The notes beneath the pieces are model-generated. The model saw nothing but the letters and a program-made list of their open reading frames with translations. It had not been told where the DNA came from and made no database searches. Source: Acidobacteriota bacterium (GTDB lineage Bacteria; Acidobacteriota; Terriglobia; Bryobacterales; Bryobacteraceae). Taken from it: a DNA stretch of 64,000 nt. Location of the stretch: assembly GCA_016213775.1 (NCBI GenBank), contig JACQZR010000283.1:22281-86280 (forward strand), in the 5' to 3' direction. A program made the position numbers and the translations under genes. This document shows, piece after piece, positions 50,180 to 60,842 of the stretch (its first letter is position 1; each line of letters starts with the position of its first letter).

Positions 50180-50321
50180 GCAGACGCTCGCATACGGTCA
50201 ACACGCCGCGTGGCCGGCGCCGGCAACGTACTTCTATTTGCGTCGGGCATCTGTTGGCGTCTCTCGATGCCGGCATGCTGCTACCATTTGGCTAGTCCAG
50301 GTGATCGCAGGAGATCCCAAA

Positions 50322-52905
50322 TTGAAATCGAATCTGCTCATGATGGTGTTGTTCAGCGCCGCGTCATTCGGTCAACAAACGAGCAATGCGCCATATCTAG
50401 ATCCGGATCTGTCACCGGAGCAACGGGCGGCGGATCTCGTTTCGCGGATGACGTTGGAGGAAAAGGTGCTGCAGATGCAGAGCAGTCCTGCTCCGGAGAT
50501 TCCGCGCCTGGGCGTACCTGCCTACTACTGGGGCGGTGAGGCCTTGCACGGCGTGGTCGAGGGGCGGGCTACAGTTTTTCCGCAGGCGATCGGACTTGCG
50601 GCCACCTGGGATACCGCGCTGATGCACCGGGTGGCCGACGCCATTTCCACGGAAGCGCGAGCCAAGTACAACCACCTCTTGTGTAGTCCGTGCAGTCCCC
50701 AACGTGGCAGCGCCTCTGCGCTCTCCCCGGCAACGGTGAGCCCAGTCTACGGATTGACATTCTTTTCGCCGAATATCAATATCTTCCGGGACCCGCGGTG
50801 GGGACGTGGGCAGGAAACCTACGGTGAGGATCCCTATCTCACCAGCCGAATGGGTGTCGCGTTCGTTACGGGCATGCAGGGGAACGATCCTCGCTACCTG
50901 AAGGTGGTCTCGACGCCGAAGCATTATGCCGTGCACAGCGGTCCGGAGTTGGAACGGCACGTCTTTGACGCGCGGGTGAGCGAGTATGACAAGGTGAACA
51001 CTTACCTCCTGGCCTTCCGCGCTGCTGTCATCGAGGGCAAGGCGCAGTCGATCATGTGCGTCTATAACGCTGTGGACGGAGTGCCGGGTTGCGCCAATGC
51101 CGACCTTCTCGAAAACCGCCTGCGGATAGAGTGGGGATTCCGGGGCTACGTCGTGAGCGACTGCGGTGCAGTGGACGACATACACCGGAATCACAAATAC
51201 ACCCAAACACTCGCCGGGGCGGCGGCCGCCGCCGTCAGAGCGGGCACGGACCTCACCTGCGGGACCGAGTATGAAACTCTGGTTGAGGAGGTGAAGTCCG
51301 GCAACCTCAGCGAGGCCGCGATCAACCGCGCGGTGGAGCGGTTGTACACGGCGCGTTTTGGTCTGGGAATGTTCGATCCTCCGGAGCGCGTGCCGTTCTC
51401 GACGATTCCGATATCAGCAAACGATTCGGCCGAACACAGGCAATTGGCCCGGAATGCGGAGCGTGAGGCCATCGTTTTGTTGAAGAATCAGGGTGGATTT
51501 CTGCCGTTGAGCGAGTCGGTGCGTAAGATTGCGGTCATCGGTCCTTCAGCGGACGACCCGGTTGCGCTGCTGGGGAACTACCATGGCATTTCATCCAAAC
51601 AAGTGACGCCGTTGGAAGGAATCGAGCGGCAGTTCTCCCAGGCGGAAGTGCGGTACGCGCTCGGCGCGACATACACGGCCACTACTCCAGCGTTGGTCCC
51701 GCGGACGGCTCTGATGGCGCCGGACGGAGGGCACGGAGTTCAGGCCGAGTACTTTGACAATCCCGATCTCGAGGGAGATCCGAAGCTCAGCCGGAGGGAA
51801 CCACGCGTGTACTTCGACTGGCAAATGGAAGAGCCGGCGGTGGTGGCCGCAATAGGCCGCGCCGAGCATTCGGTGCGTTGGACGGGCACACTGAAGCCAG
51901 TCGGCGACGGGCGACTATCGTTTTACTGTGCGCAATGGATTCGGCAAACCCGCTACGCCCGCACGAGTATTTCTCGACGAAACGGAACTGGATTTCGGTA
52001 CCGCTTCTTCCCAGCAAGCACTGGTCCGGTTGTCGGGCGGACGAGGCTACGCGTTGCGGGTGGAATACCGGCAACCCGGGCCCGGTGGCAGCATGCAACT
52101 CTCCTGGATTCCTCCAGCCGACGTGCTGCTCGCCGAGGCTGAGGAGATCATTAAAGACTCCGACGTCGCGATTGTCTGCGTCGGTTTGAGCTCCGAACTC
52201 GAAGGGGAGGAGATGAGGGAAGTCGATATGCCCGGTTTTCGAGGCGGCGACCGCACCAGTCTCGACTTGCCTGACACGCAGGAGCGGCTGCTGGAGGCTG
52301 CTATCGCAGTGGGTAGACCGGTGATTGTCATCCTGACGAGTGGCAGCGCCATCAGCGCGAACCATGCCGCGGAGCACGCAACCGCACTGCTGGCGGCTTG
52401 GTACGGTGGCGAAGAGGCCGGTACGGCAATCGCGGAGACACTCGCCGGTTTGAACAATCCGGCGGGTCGTCTTCCGGTGACGTTCTACAAGAGTGTGGAT
52501 CAACTGCCGCCCTTTACTGATTACGACATGATAGGGCGGACCTACCGCTACTTCGACGGCGAACCCCTGTATCCTTTCGGCTTTGGGCTGAGCTATTCGA
52601 CGTTTTCCTATGCGGACCTGAGAGCGAAACGGACGCCGAACGGCGCCGAAATCCAAGCGACGGTTAAGAACACTTCAGTCCGCGACGGCGACGAAGTGGT
52701 GCAGTTATATACCGCCGATGGCTCGAGCGATAATGCCCCGATACGGAGTCTCCGCGGTTTCCAGCGGATTCATCTGCGCGCAGGGGAGAGCCGGCAGGTG
52801 AGTTTCACGCTCGGTTCGGATGACCTTCCGGCGTCCACGCTGGAAATCAGTGTGGGCGGCGGGCAGCCGGTGGGAAACGTCTCGCGCGTCCAGGGTACGC
52901 TGTAA
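50322..52905 (+). pseudogene. GH3 beta-glucosidase/xylosidase with PA14 insert, frameshifted
   Basis: The first frame (50322-52142) holds a signal peptide, the GH3 N-terminal domain ('DLVSRMTLEEKVLQMQ', 'GRGQETYGEDPYLTSRMG', 'MCVYNAVDGVPGCANADLLEN') with the nucleophile region 'GYVVSDCGAVDD', and a PA14-like start ('GVQAEYFDNPDLEGDP'). The continuation lies in another frame (from about 51919 to 52905), with 'VRNGFGKPATPARVFLDETELDFG', 'DVAIVCVGLSSELEGE', 'LYPFGFGLSYSTFSY' and a Fn3-like end. The break is an extra T in the run at 51921-51924 (cg-tttt-actg); with three T the two halves join in frame. TTG at 50322 is preferred as start because AGGAGA lies 7 nt upstream. It could be a sequencing error or a true pseudogene. 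Confidence 0.85.
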
Positions 52906-53099
52906 CTCTCATTGTGGCCTCCCGGCATGAAATCGGGCACGACGAAAACGCGGGATCCCGCACTGCAACTTTCAGGGACCGTGGAGCAGGGTAAGCCGGC
53001 GATCACGACTGTCGACGGACTTGGCGCGTATGCGGCGAAGCAGCGGGACGGAGCACGGCGATGGGCGCGAAACGGGCGGACACGCACCAGCGGCAAGGA

Positions 53100-54464
53100 T
53101 TACTTGCTGATCAGGAAACGGTCGACCTCCTTGCCGTCGGCGGCGATTTGGCGGAAGGTGAGGTTGGCTCCGTTGACGTCTACTTGCGTCATCGAGTGGA
53201 TCTGGGAGACGAACTTGGCCGTGAAGGGCTGCCAGGTGAGTTTCGCGCCGGGCCTGTTCTCGGATTGTTCGACGTTGTAGAGACCCGCGCCGCCGGCGCC
53301 GGTGCCGAGGTAGATGACGCCCTTGGGATTCTTGTTCGTAGCGCCGTCGTACGTCTTGTCGAGCGTCGATACGCCGTCGACAATGGCTCGCCAGGGACCG
53401 GCTTCGGGTTTGAAGATGAGGGGGAGGCTGCGCTGGTAGTTGTGGACATGGCCCGCGAAGACGACATCGACTTTGGCTTCCTCAAAGACAGGGGCGAGGA
53501 GGCGCATCCACTGATCACCGAAGTGCGCCTTGGACGAATTGAAGCCCGGGTGGTGGAAGATGACGAAGCGCCACTTGGCGGACTGGGCGGCGGCGAGATC
53601 CTGTTTGAGCCAGTTGAGCAGTTCGGGTCTCGACCAATCGACGTACTTGTTGGAGTCGAGGAAAGTCCAGTGGGAGTTGGCGTAGTTCATCGAGAAGTTG
53701 GCCATGCGCGGATATTGCTCGCCGGCCATTTTGCGGAAGCCAGCCTGGTCCGGCGCCGAGCCCAGAACCGGGGTGAAGCCGGCCGATGGCACGGGGCCGT
53801 TCAGGGGTTGCGACCAGTAGTAGTAGTAGGCGAGTCCATCCGGGTATGTTGCCAGGTCGCGGCCGCCGACGTCATGATTGCCTGGCGCGGCGAGGAACGG
53901 AATCGAGCGAATCAGGTTGTCGTAGATGGGGAAGTATTTCGTACGGTATTCGGAGATAAGACCGCGCGAGTAGACGATATCCCCGGCAATGGCGACGAAA
54001 TCGGGCTTGGCCTTCGACATCTGGAGCGCGAGGGCTTTCTGACCGGCGCTCCCCTGGGCGCAATCGCCCGTAACGATGAAGCGGTATGGCTGACTGGCGT
54101 CCTTGCGGGCGGTGGCGGCGGCTTGAAAAACCTGCTTGCCGTCGAGCAAGACACGGTACGTGAGCGGCTTGCCCGAGGGCAGGTCCTTGAGCACGGCGCC
54201 GTAGACGCGGTGCGGGATGATGTTCCTGACGGCGATGCGGCGCAACATAGCGGTATCGGCCTTGAGCCAGCTACCGGAGCCTTCGATCTGGAATTCGGTG
54301 GTCCAGGTGGCGTCTTTATCGGCGGCGTGCCAGAGGATGGTAAGTTGCTGTACCTCAGTAAGTTTCGGAGTATCGCCTAACTGGAGATAAGGCGAAGTTA
54401 CAAACGGAGATTGAGCGCTAACTGCGGCAACACTTAGAGCGGCAAGAACGGTAAGTCTGACCAT
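53100..54464 (-). CDS. Purple-acid-phosphatase-like metallophosphoesterase, secreted
   Basis: 454 aa. After the signal peptide (LTVLAALSVAAVSA) comes a fibronectin-like N-terminal domain ('QLTILWHAADKDATWTTEFQ'). The catalytic domain then has 'FIVTGDCAQGS', 'FVAIAGDIVYSRG', 'AAPGNHDVGG', 'FVIFHHPGFNS' and 'VDVVFAGHVHNYQRS', the complete PAP metal-site series (GDxG-like, GDxxY, GNHE/D, VxxH, GHVHxY). The first motif has GDC instead of GDxG. It is expected to hydrolyse phosphate esters outside the cytoplasm. Its ATG is only 3 nt after the hspR stop, so it may be transcribed with the heat-shock operon. Confidence 0.9.
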   Translation of the reverse strand: MVRLTVLAALSVAAVSAQSPFVTSPYLQLGDTPKLTEVQQLTILWHAADKDATWTTEFQIEGSGSWLKADTAMLRRIAVRNIIPHRVYGAVLKDLPSGKPLTYRVLLDGKQVFQAAATARKDASQPYRFIVTGDCAQGSAGQKALALQMSKAKPDFVAIAGDIVYSRGLISEYRTKYFPIYDNLIRSIPFLAAPGNHDVGGRDLATYPDGLAYYYYWSQPLNGPVPSAGFTPVLGSAPDQAGFRKMAGEQYPRMANFSMNYANSHWTFLDSNKYVDWSRPELLNWLKQDLAAAQSAKWRFVIFHHPGFNSSKAHFGDQWMRLLAPVFEEAKVDVVFAGHVHNYQRSLPLIFKPEAGPWRAIVDGVSTLDKTYDGATNKNPKGVIYLGTGAGGAGLYNVEQSENRPGAKLTWQPFTAKFVSQIHSMTQVDVNGANLTFRQIAADGKEVDRFLISK

Positions 54465-54467
54465 GGG

Positions 54468-54884
<417 letters not shown>

Positions 54885-54886
54885 CG

Positions 54887-56062
54887 CTATACCTGCTTCC
54901 AGATGTCCGCCCTGGGGTCATCGGGATGAAGTGCGGCGAGTTCGCGGAGCAGCTCGCGAGTGCGTTCATCCTGAGCTTTGGGGGCAGTCAATTCGACTTC
55001 AATGAGCTGATCGCCGCGCGTGTTGGTGCGCGCGTTGAGGACGCCTTTTTCCCGCAGGCGGAAGCGCTGTCCGTTGTGAGTGCCCATGGGGATTTTGAGC
55101 ACAGAACGGCCGTCGATGGTAGGGACTTCGATCTTTGCGCCCAGGCTGGCTTCGGTGACTGTGATCGGCACTTTTATGATGATGTCGTCTCCGTCGCGAT
55201 GAAAGAAGGGGTGGTCATCGACGCGGACCGTGATGTAGAGGTCGCCATCGGCTCCACCCATCAGGCCGGCGCTACCCTTGGCGGCCACGCGAAGGCGTGA
55301 ACCGGTGCGGGTGCCGGGGGGAATGCGAATCTCGACTGCTTCGGGCTGGGTGATGCGGCCTTCGCCATGGCAGGAGGCGCAGACGCTGGAGAGTTTGCCG
55401 GTGCCGCCGCAGCGCGGACAGGTGAGTGAGAAGCGCATCGCCCCGGCCATCTGATTCACGTTGCCGGTGCCGTTGCATTGGGCGCAGGTTGAGGAGCCGC
55501 CGCCCGAGGATCCGGAGCCGGCGCAGGAGTGGCAGGTCTCCTGACGGTTGATTGTGAGACGCACCTGGGTGCCGCGGATGGACTGCCAGAAATCGATGTT
55601 CAGGGCGTATTCGAGATCGGAGCCACGCTCGGCGGAACGAGTGTGCGACTGCCGGTTTTTGAAGAAATTGCTGAACAGGTCCCGGAAGCCGCCGTCACCT
55701 TCGGGACGAGGGCCAGCGCCGCGATGAGCACCGCCGGCCGGGCCTTCCTGTCCGAAGATATCAGAGAAATCGAAGCCGCCGAAACCGAACCCGCCCGGGG
55801 CGTTCGGACGAGCGCCGGCAGGCGGGAATCCCTGCTCGGAGTAGAATCCGAACTGGTCGTACATTTTGCGCTTCTTGTCGTCGCTGAGGACGTCGTACGC
55901 TTCCTGGAGTTTCTTGAATTTGTCTTCGGACGCTTTGTCTCCGGGGTTGAGGTCGGGGTGGAACTTGCGCGCCAGCCGGCGGTAGGCTTTACGAACGTCG
56001 TCAGTAGACGCTTCACGGCCTATGCCGAGAGTTTCGTAATGATCCGCTTGCTTGGAGGGCAT
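54887..56062 (-). CDS. dnaJ: Chaperone DnaJ
   Basis: 391 aa, complete type I DnaJ. J domain ('DHYETLGIGREASTDDVRKAYRRLARKFHPDLNPGD') with the HPD triad, Gly/Phe-rich linker (about 78-125), and zinc-finger region with four CxxCxGxG modules ('CHSCAGSGSSGGGSSTCAQCNGTG', 'CPRCGGTGKLSSVCASCHGEG'). A C-terminal peptide-binding domain follows ('RIPPGTRTGSRLRV', 'KIPMGTHNGQRFRLREKG'). It works with the DnaK encoded 50 nt upstream. Confidence 0.97.
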   Translation of the reverse strand: MPSKQADHYETLGIGREASTDDVRKAYRRLARKFHPDLNPGDKASEDKFKKLQEAYDVLSDDKKRKMYDQFGFYSEQGFPPAGARPNAPGGFGFGGFDFSDIFGQEGPAGGAHRGAGPRPEGDGGFRDLFSNFFKNRQSHTRSAERGSDLEYALNIDFWQSIRGTQVRLTINRQETCHSCAGSGSSGGGSSTCAQCNGTGNVNQMAGAMRFSLTCPRCGGTGKLSSVCASCHGEGRITQPEAVEIRIPPGTRTGSRLRVAAKGSAGLMGGADGDLYITVRVDDHPFFHRDGDDIIIKVPITVTEASLGAKIEVPTIDGRSVLKIPMGTHNGQRFRLREKGVLNARTNTRGDQLIEVELTAPKAQDERTRELLRELAALHPDDPRADIWKQV

Positions 56063-56112
56063 GTTCCACCTTCAGTTCGGGTTAAGACCGCTTGCTTACG
56101 CGCGCGGCTCGG

Positions 56113-58020
56113 TTACTTCTTGTCGTCCACGTCGATGAATTCCGCATCAACGACGTTGTCCTTTGGTTTCGCGCCGGATTTGCCGTCAGTGCCCGCTTCG
56201 GGGGCTGCACCGGGGGTTGGGCCGGCAGCGCTGTACATCGCTTCGGCCAGTTTGTGAGAAGCTGTGGTGAGTTTTTCCACCGCGGCGTTGATCTCTTCCA
56301 CCGTGCCGCTCTGAATCACTTTCTTGGTTTCTTCGACGGCCGATTCGACGTTCTTCTTGTCTGCTTCGGAAATCTTAGCGCCATGGTCGCGGATCATCTT
56401 TTCCACCTGATAGACCATGGAATCGGCCTTGTTGCGCGCGTCGATTTCGTCACGGCGCTTTCGGTCATCGGCTTCGTGACTCTTGGCGTCGGTGGCCATC
56501 TTCTCGACCTCATCTTTGCTCAGACCGGAGGAGGAAGTGATCGTGATCTTCTGCTCGTTATTGGTGGCGCGATCCTTGGCCATGACGTTGAGAATGCCGT
56601 TGGCGTCGATGTCGAAGGTGACCTCGACCTGGGGGATACCACGAGGCGCCGGGGGGATGCCGATGAGTTGAAAGACGCCGAGCAGCCGGTTGTCGCGAGC
56701 CATGGCGCGCTCGCCCTGATAAACCTTGATTTCGACTGAGGTCTGGTTGTCGGAAGCCGTGGAGAAGACCTCACTCTTGCGAGTGGGGATGGTGGTGTTG
56801 CGCTCGATCAACTTGGTGAAGACGCCGCCGAGGGTCTCGATGCCGAGGGAAAGCGGAGTGACGTCGAGAAGGAGTACGTCTTTGACTTCGCCACCGAGGA
56901 CGCCACCCTGGACAGCGGCGCCAACGGCGACGACTTCATCCGGGTTGACGCTCTTGTTCGGCTCCTTATTGAAGAAGTCGCGGACCATGGTATGGATTTT
57001 GGGAATGCGCGTGGACCCGCCCACCAGGACAACTTCATCGATTTGGCTGGGAGTGACGCCGGCGTCGCGCATGGCGAGCTCGCAGGGGCTAAAGCAACGC
57101 TTGAAGATGTCGTCCATCATCTGTTCAAAACGCGAGCGTGTCAGCTTGGTCTGAAGGTGCTTGGGGCCAGTCGCATCGGCAGTGAGGAACGGGAGATTCA
57201 CCTCGGTTTCGAGGAGGGTCGAGAGCTCGATTTTCGCCTTCTCCGCAGCTTCTTTCAGGCGCTGCAGGGCCATCTGATCCTTGGAGACGTCGATGCCCGT
57301 ATCGTTTTTGAATTCGCCGACGAGCCATTCGATGATCCGCTGGTCGATATTGTCGCCGCCCAGGTGGGTGTCGCCGTTGGTGGCCTTCACCTCCACCACG
57401 CCGTCGCCGACTTCGAGGATCGAGATATCGAAGGTACCGCCTCCGAAGTCGAACACGGCGATGGTCTCATCCTTCTTCTTGTCGAGGCCGTAAGCGAGGG
57501 CAGCGGCGGTAGGCTCGTTGATGATGCGCATGACCTCGAGGCCGGCGATCTGGCCGGCGTCCTTGGTGGCCTGCCGCTGGGCATCATTGAAGTAGGCCGG
57601 GACGGTGATAACGGCCTTGGTGACCTTTTCGCCGAGGTAGGCTTCGGCGGCCTCTTTGAGCTTCTTGAGAACGAGAGCGGAGATTTCGGGAGGAGCTGTC
57701 TTTTTGCCGGAGACCTCGACACGGGCGTCGCCATTTTCGCCGGGCACGATCTTGTAGGGCACCATGCGGGCCTCTTCAGGAACTTCACCGGCGCGGCGGC
57801 CCATGAAACGCTTGACCGAATAGATGGTATTTTCGGGGTTCGTGATGGCTTGGCGCTTGGCGACCGTACCGACGAGGCGTTCGCCGGACTTGGCGAAGCC
57901 AACAACGGAGGGGGTTGTGCGGCCCCCTTCCTGGTTGGGGATGACGACAGGCTGGCCACCCTCCATGACAGCGACCACCGAGTTGGTGGTTCCGAGATCG
58001 ATACCGATGATTTTGCTCAT
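56113..58020 (-). CDS. dnaK: Chaperone DnaK (Hsp70)
   Basis: 635 aa. '[21 protein letters not shown]', '[44 protein letters not shown]', '[37 protein letters not shown]' and '[13 protein letters not shown]' cover the ATPase domain. The substrate-binding domain and lid follow, ending in '[15 protein letters not shown]', close to the usual EEVD-type bacterial tail. The operon dnaK-dnaJ-hspR has its own promoter (58076-58103). Confidence 0.98.
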   Translation of the reverse strand: MSKIIGIDLGTTNSVVAVMEGGQPVVIPNQEGGRTTPSVVGFAKSGERLVGTVAKRQAITNPENTIYSVKRFMGRRAGEVPEEARMVPYKIVPGENGDARVEVSGKKTAPPEISALVLKKLKEAAEAYLGEKVTKAVITVPAYFNDAQRQATKDAGQIAGLEVMRIINEPTAAALAYGLDKKKDETIAVFDFGGGTFDISILEVGDGVVEVKATNGDTHLGGDNIDQRIIEWLVGEFKNDTGIDVSKDQMALQRLKEAAEKAKIELSTLLETEVNLPFLTADATGPKHLQTKLTRSRFEQMMDDIFKRCFSPCELAMRDAGVTPSQIDEVVLVGGSTRIPKIHTMVRDFFNKEPNKSVNPDEVVAVGAAVQGGVLGGEVKDVLLLDVTPLSLGIETLGGVFTKLIERNTTIPTRKSEVFSTASDNQTSVEIKVYQGERAMARDNRLLGVFQLIGIPPAPRGIPQVEVTFDIDANGILNVMAKDRATNNEQKITITSSSGLSKDEVEKMATDAKSHEADDRKRRDEIDARNKADSMVYQVEKMIRDHGAKISEADKKNVESAVEETKKVIQSGTVEEINAAVEKLTTASHKLAEAMYSAAGPTPGAAPEAGTDGKSGAKPKDNVVDAEFIDVDDKK

Positions 58021-58075
58021 ATAGTTTTAGTACGGCGCGTTGAAGGAGGCGGGGCCTCAGTTGCGCTCATTAACA

Positions 58076-58104
58076 GTATTAAATATTAGTGCGATGTTGT
58101 CAAG
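58076..58104 (-). promoter_or_regulatory. dnaK promoter with degenerate HAIR element
   Basis: On the minus strand TTGACA (58103-58098) and TAATAC (58081-58076) are spaced by 16 bp, a good sigma70 promoter. Over the -35, CTTGACA-N7-ACTAATA (58104-58084) fits the HspR site CTTGAGT-N7-ACTCAAG at 9 of 14 positions with the right spacing. The leader to the ATG is about 50 nt and has no clear Shine-Dalgarno. Confidence 0.55.
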
Positions 58105-58176
58105 GATTTTTGCCACTCATGAACCCTGACCCGGGCAAGTATCAGATCCAGCAACAAGTGCGCGCGGCCTTCTTGC

Positions 58177-59094
58177 TCATCGCGAAGGCTGAACCTGAGC
58201 TCCGCTGGTGACTCGCGCGGTCCGATTCTCTTGAATCAGCCCCATCTTCGGCCGCCCGGCGAAATAGTCATACAATGACGACGGGAAGGCGACGATTGGA
58301 GTCTGCTGATGGTTGGCCGCGCGCGCGCGCTCGATCGTCCAGAGCAGTCCCTTGGGGGCATCACTCATCAAAAGCGCCTTCATTGCGTTGTACGACTTGT
58401 TCATGCCTTCGTTCTCCGCCTCACCCCAATTGCAGTAGAGGAATGACTTGAGCGCCGCGTTTTCCTTGAAGAACTTGCGGGTATCGGCGATCATCCGCTG
58501 TTCGTCCCGCATCAACGGCGCGCTGAACATCAAACGCCCCTGGAACAGATTGGGCATGCTGAGCAGGCTCTGTAGTACAAGCAAGGCGGCGCGGGAATGG
58601 CCGGCCAGAATGCGCTCCTGGGTGGTTCGATAGTTCTTCTCCACATGGGGGATGAGTTCCTTCTCGATGAAGTCCAGGAACCGGTCGCCGCGTCCCATTT
58701 CGCCGGTCCCCATCAGTCCCTGTTCGTTGCCGTCCTGATGCAAACTCGCCGGCGTCAAATCGCGATTGCGGAGGCCGCGGCCGTTCGGAATGGCCACGAC
58801 GATGAGGTCCGGGACTGCGTCAATGCTGTTCAAGACGTCGATGGTGTGGTCATAGCGATCGAGTTGGTTGTCGCCGTCGAATCTGTACAGGACCGGGTAG
58901 CGTGCGGTGGTATCCAGATCATAGAGACGGGGAAGGCGCAGGAGAATGCGCCGGTCTTCAGATAGAAGGGACGAGTGCAGAGTAAACTCGCGCGCCGTCT
59001 GATTGGACCGGGTCTGGCCGTTCAATGAAGCGGCTGACAGAAACGCCGTCATCAGTACCAAAGTACAGCGCCGGGATCCCAGTGGATTGCACAT
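58177..59094 (-). CDS. Secreted esterase (enterochelin-esterase/esterase D type alpha/beta hydrolase)
   Basis: 305 aa with a signal peptide ('TLVLMTAFLSAASLNGQ'). 'REFTLHSSLLSEDRRILLRLPRLYDLDTTARYPVLYRFDG' is the usual beginning of the family. The nucleophile elbow is 'ILAGHSRAALLVLQSLL' (GHSRA). It should hydrolyse ester bonds in the periplasm or outside; the substrate is unknown. A second in-frame ATG (residue 15) also precedes the signal peptide. It stands alone upstream of the dnaK promoter. Confidence 0.88.
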   Translation of the reverse strand: MCNPLGSRRCTLVLMTAFLSAASLNGQTRSNQTAREFTLHSSLLSEDRRILLRLPRLYDLDTTARYPVLYRFDGDNQLDRYDHTIDVLNSIDAVPDLIVVAIPNGRGLRNRDLTPASLHQDGNEQGLMGTGEMGRGDRFLDFIEKELIPHVEKNYRTTQERILAGHSRAALLVLQSLLSMPNLFQGRLMFSAPLMRDEQRMIADTRKFFKENAALKSFLYCNWGEAENEGMNKSYNAMKALLMSDAPKGLLWTIERARAANHQQTPIVAFPSSLYDYFAGRPKMGLIQENRTARVTSGAQVQPSR

Positions 59095-59427
59095 CGCAGC
59101 ACTTACCTTTCCTGTTTAGAAAAGCACTTCACTCATTGTATACGGCGACGGCCACGCAGACGATACGAGGTGGCGCAAATGGGCCGAGCTTACATGAGTC
59201 TGGCGCGCCATTTCTTGAGGCGGGCCCGTTAGCTACTGTTGGCTTTGGTCAACTCCACCGCGCTGTCTTTCGAAGCCGCACGTTTGGCAGCATCGAGGGC
59301 ATGGTGCGAATAGCGCTCGGTTTCGGCGGCGCGTTTTTCGAAAGCTCCGTACGAGCGGACGGTCGAGCGGACACTCCGCGCGCGCATTGAAGAGTCGGAG
59401 CGGACGTTTCCCAGTGGGAGGAGTTCA
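59095..59427. other. Intergenic region, 333 bp
   Basis: No convincing gene. A minus-strand frame 59387-59229 encodes a 52-residue basic peptide ('AFEKRAAETERYSHHALDAAKRAASKDS'), which looks protein-like but has no Shine-Dalgarno, so it is not called. TATACAAT-like sequence near 59137-59144 (minus) may be the esterase -10. Confidence 0.3.
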
Positions 59428-60762
59428 TTAGTGGTAGCGCCGTGGGGATTTGTTGGGGCCGGCACAACGCGACATGCGCTGGGCGAAGTCGCGGAGGAAC
59501 TCCTCACGCCACTTGTTGACGGTCCTCGCACCCGGATGCACACCTTCGGCCGCTGCGGGATCGGGATTGTCGATCCACCAACTGGGATGTAGTTCGGAGA
59601 GTCGCGCCGTGCGTTCCGCAGGCGGGGGGACTGCCGAGAATTTTCCCGACTGTCCATCAATCACGGCGAAATCGCTCTGAATTACGTAATGCCATATTTT
59701 GGCATCGCGTGGGGAAAAGCGAAAGCGCAGCGCGCGGCGGTCGTTAGTCGTGATGGCCGGGATGCGGTCGTCGAATAGGGCACGCGCGGAATGATTAGCC
59801 GTCATGCCCGCCGGCAAGGGAATCTCAAACTCCACGACGCCGAAGACCTCGGCGGTGTCGGCTTCACTGGTGAGGCGATCAAAGCGAGTAGTTCGCCCGT
59901 CCCAGATGCGTACGAAGCTCCCGCCCCACCCGGGTTGTGAGGGATCGGTGGGGGTTCCCCGCAAGAGGTAACCGATCGACGGGCTGTCGCCCATCTTGAT
60001 GGTGCCCTTCAGTTGGGTGGCAAAGAAATCTCCAAGGGCTCCCTTCCCTGCCATGTGCGCGGCTACAAAGGCGGAGTTGCCCCACTCACCCGCCTGATTG
60101 CCTCCCGTGAACCAGCCACGGTAGGTCGCATTTGCCTCGATCATCCAGAGGTTGGGGTGGTTCCGTTCGATGTAGTTGTAGGCGTCGACGCTCCACATCT
60201 TATTCGGTCCGCCGATGAAGTAGACCCGGAGGTTGGGGAGGATCTCGGGGGCGTCGTGCAGGGCTTGGGCAAGGTCTTCGATTCCACCCCACACCAATAC
60301 GTAGAGCGGGCGTGGATCCTGCCGCCGCGCACACCGCACAATCCATTCCGATCCTTCTGTTGGTTTGCCGAATCCGGCGCGGCCCGGACTTGCGATTGCG
60401 CCTTGCTTGCTCATTGCCCGCAACACGGATGGCGCCGGGTACTTCGCAGAATACGATTTCAGGTTGGGGTAGTCGCGCTCGAACAGCGCAATCACCTGGA
60501 GGATGTGTTGCAGCCTGCCCGGGCCGTAAGGCGACGAGATGAGTCCCTCGATGTCGAATACATCGGCGTAGAGCAGAAGGTGCACCATCGACTGGAAGTC
60601 GTCGGGGTCAGTGCCACCGATGTCCGTCGATACGATTACCCGGTGACGATGGCCCGCAAGCGCTCCCCCCTCCGGCCCCGCCCACGCAGCCGCTGTGAGA
60701 ACCAGTAACAGCGCCACGCTGATCGCCCTCGCGGCTCTTCTAAAACTGCACTCGTATCGCAT
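59428..60762 (-). CDS. DUF1593 nucleoside-hydrolase-like secreted protein
   Basis: 444 aa. The ATG at 60762 opens a signal peptide ('AISVALLLVLTAAAWAG'); in-frame starts to 60819 only lengthen it. 'RVIVSTDIGGTDPDDFQSMVHLLLYADVFDIEGLISSPYG' has the calcium-binding aspartates of nucleoside hydrolases (DIGGTDPDD). 'LYVLVWGGIEDLAQAL' and 'FIGGPNKMWSVDAYNYIERNHPNLWMIEANATYRG' follow. A beta-rich C-terminal domain (about residues 330-400) is typical of DUF1593. It probably acts on extracellular glycosides; the substrate is unknown. It is divergent from the amidohydrolase gene. Confidence 0.88.
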   Translation of the reverse strand: MRYECSFRRAARAISVALLLVLTAAAWAGPEGGALAGHRHRVIVSTDIGGTDPDDFQSMVHLLLYADVFDIEGLISSPYGPGRLQHILQVIALFERDYPNLKSYSAKYPAPSVLRAMSKQGAIASPGRAGFGKPTEGSEWIVRCARRQDPRPLYVLVWGGIEDLAQALHDAPEILPNLRVYFIGGPNKMWSVDAYNYIERNHPNLWMIEANATYRGWFTGGNQAGEWGNSAFVAAHMAGKGALGDFFATQLKGTIKMGDSPSIGYLLRGTPTDPSQPGWGGSFVRIWDGRTTRFDRLTSEADTAEVFGVVEFEIPLPAGMTANHSARALFDDRIPAITTNDRRALRFRFSPRDAKIWHYVIQSDFAVIDGQSGKFSAVPPPAERTARLSELHPSWWIDNPDPAAAEGVHPGARTVNKWREEFLRDFAQRMSRCAGPNKSPRRYH

Positions 60763-60842
60763 AGCGTCGCCTGAGATCATTCTATCCGTTCGTGGTGGTT
60801 GATAGACTTGAGGGACCAATTCCAGTAAAGAGGATGCTCACC

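Noticed and set aside
52950..52961. Perfect palindrome GCGGGATCCCGC between the GH3 and phosphatase genes
   Set aside because: Short GC-rich palindromes are expected by chance at this base composition, and it has no T-run for a terminator.
56992..58089. Plus-strand frame opposite dnaK
   Set aside because: Shadow of the highly conserved dnaK reading frame; composition typical of antisense frames over such genes.
59229..59387. Small minus-strand ORF (52 aa) after the DUF1593 gene
   Set aside because: Protein-like composition but no Shine-Dalgarno, no -10 at leaderless spacing and no family; not enough support for a gene.
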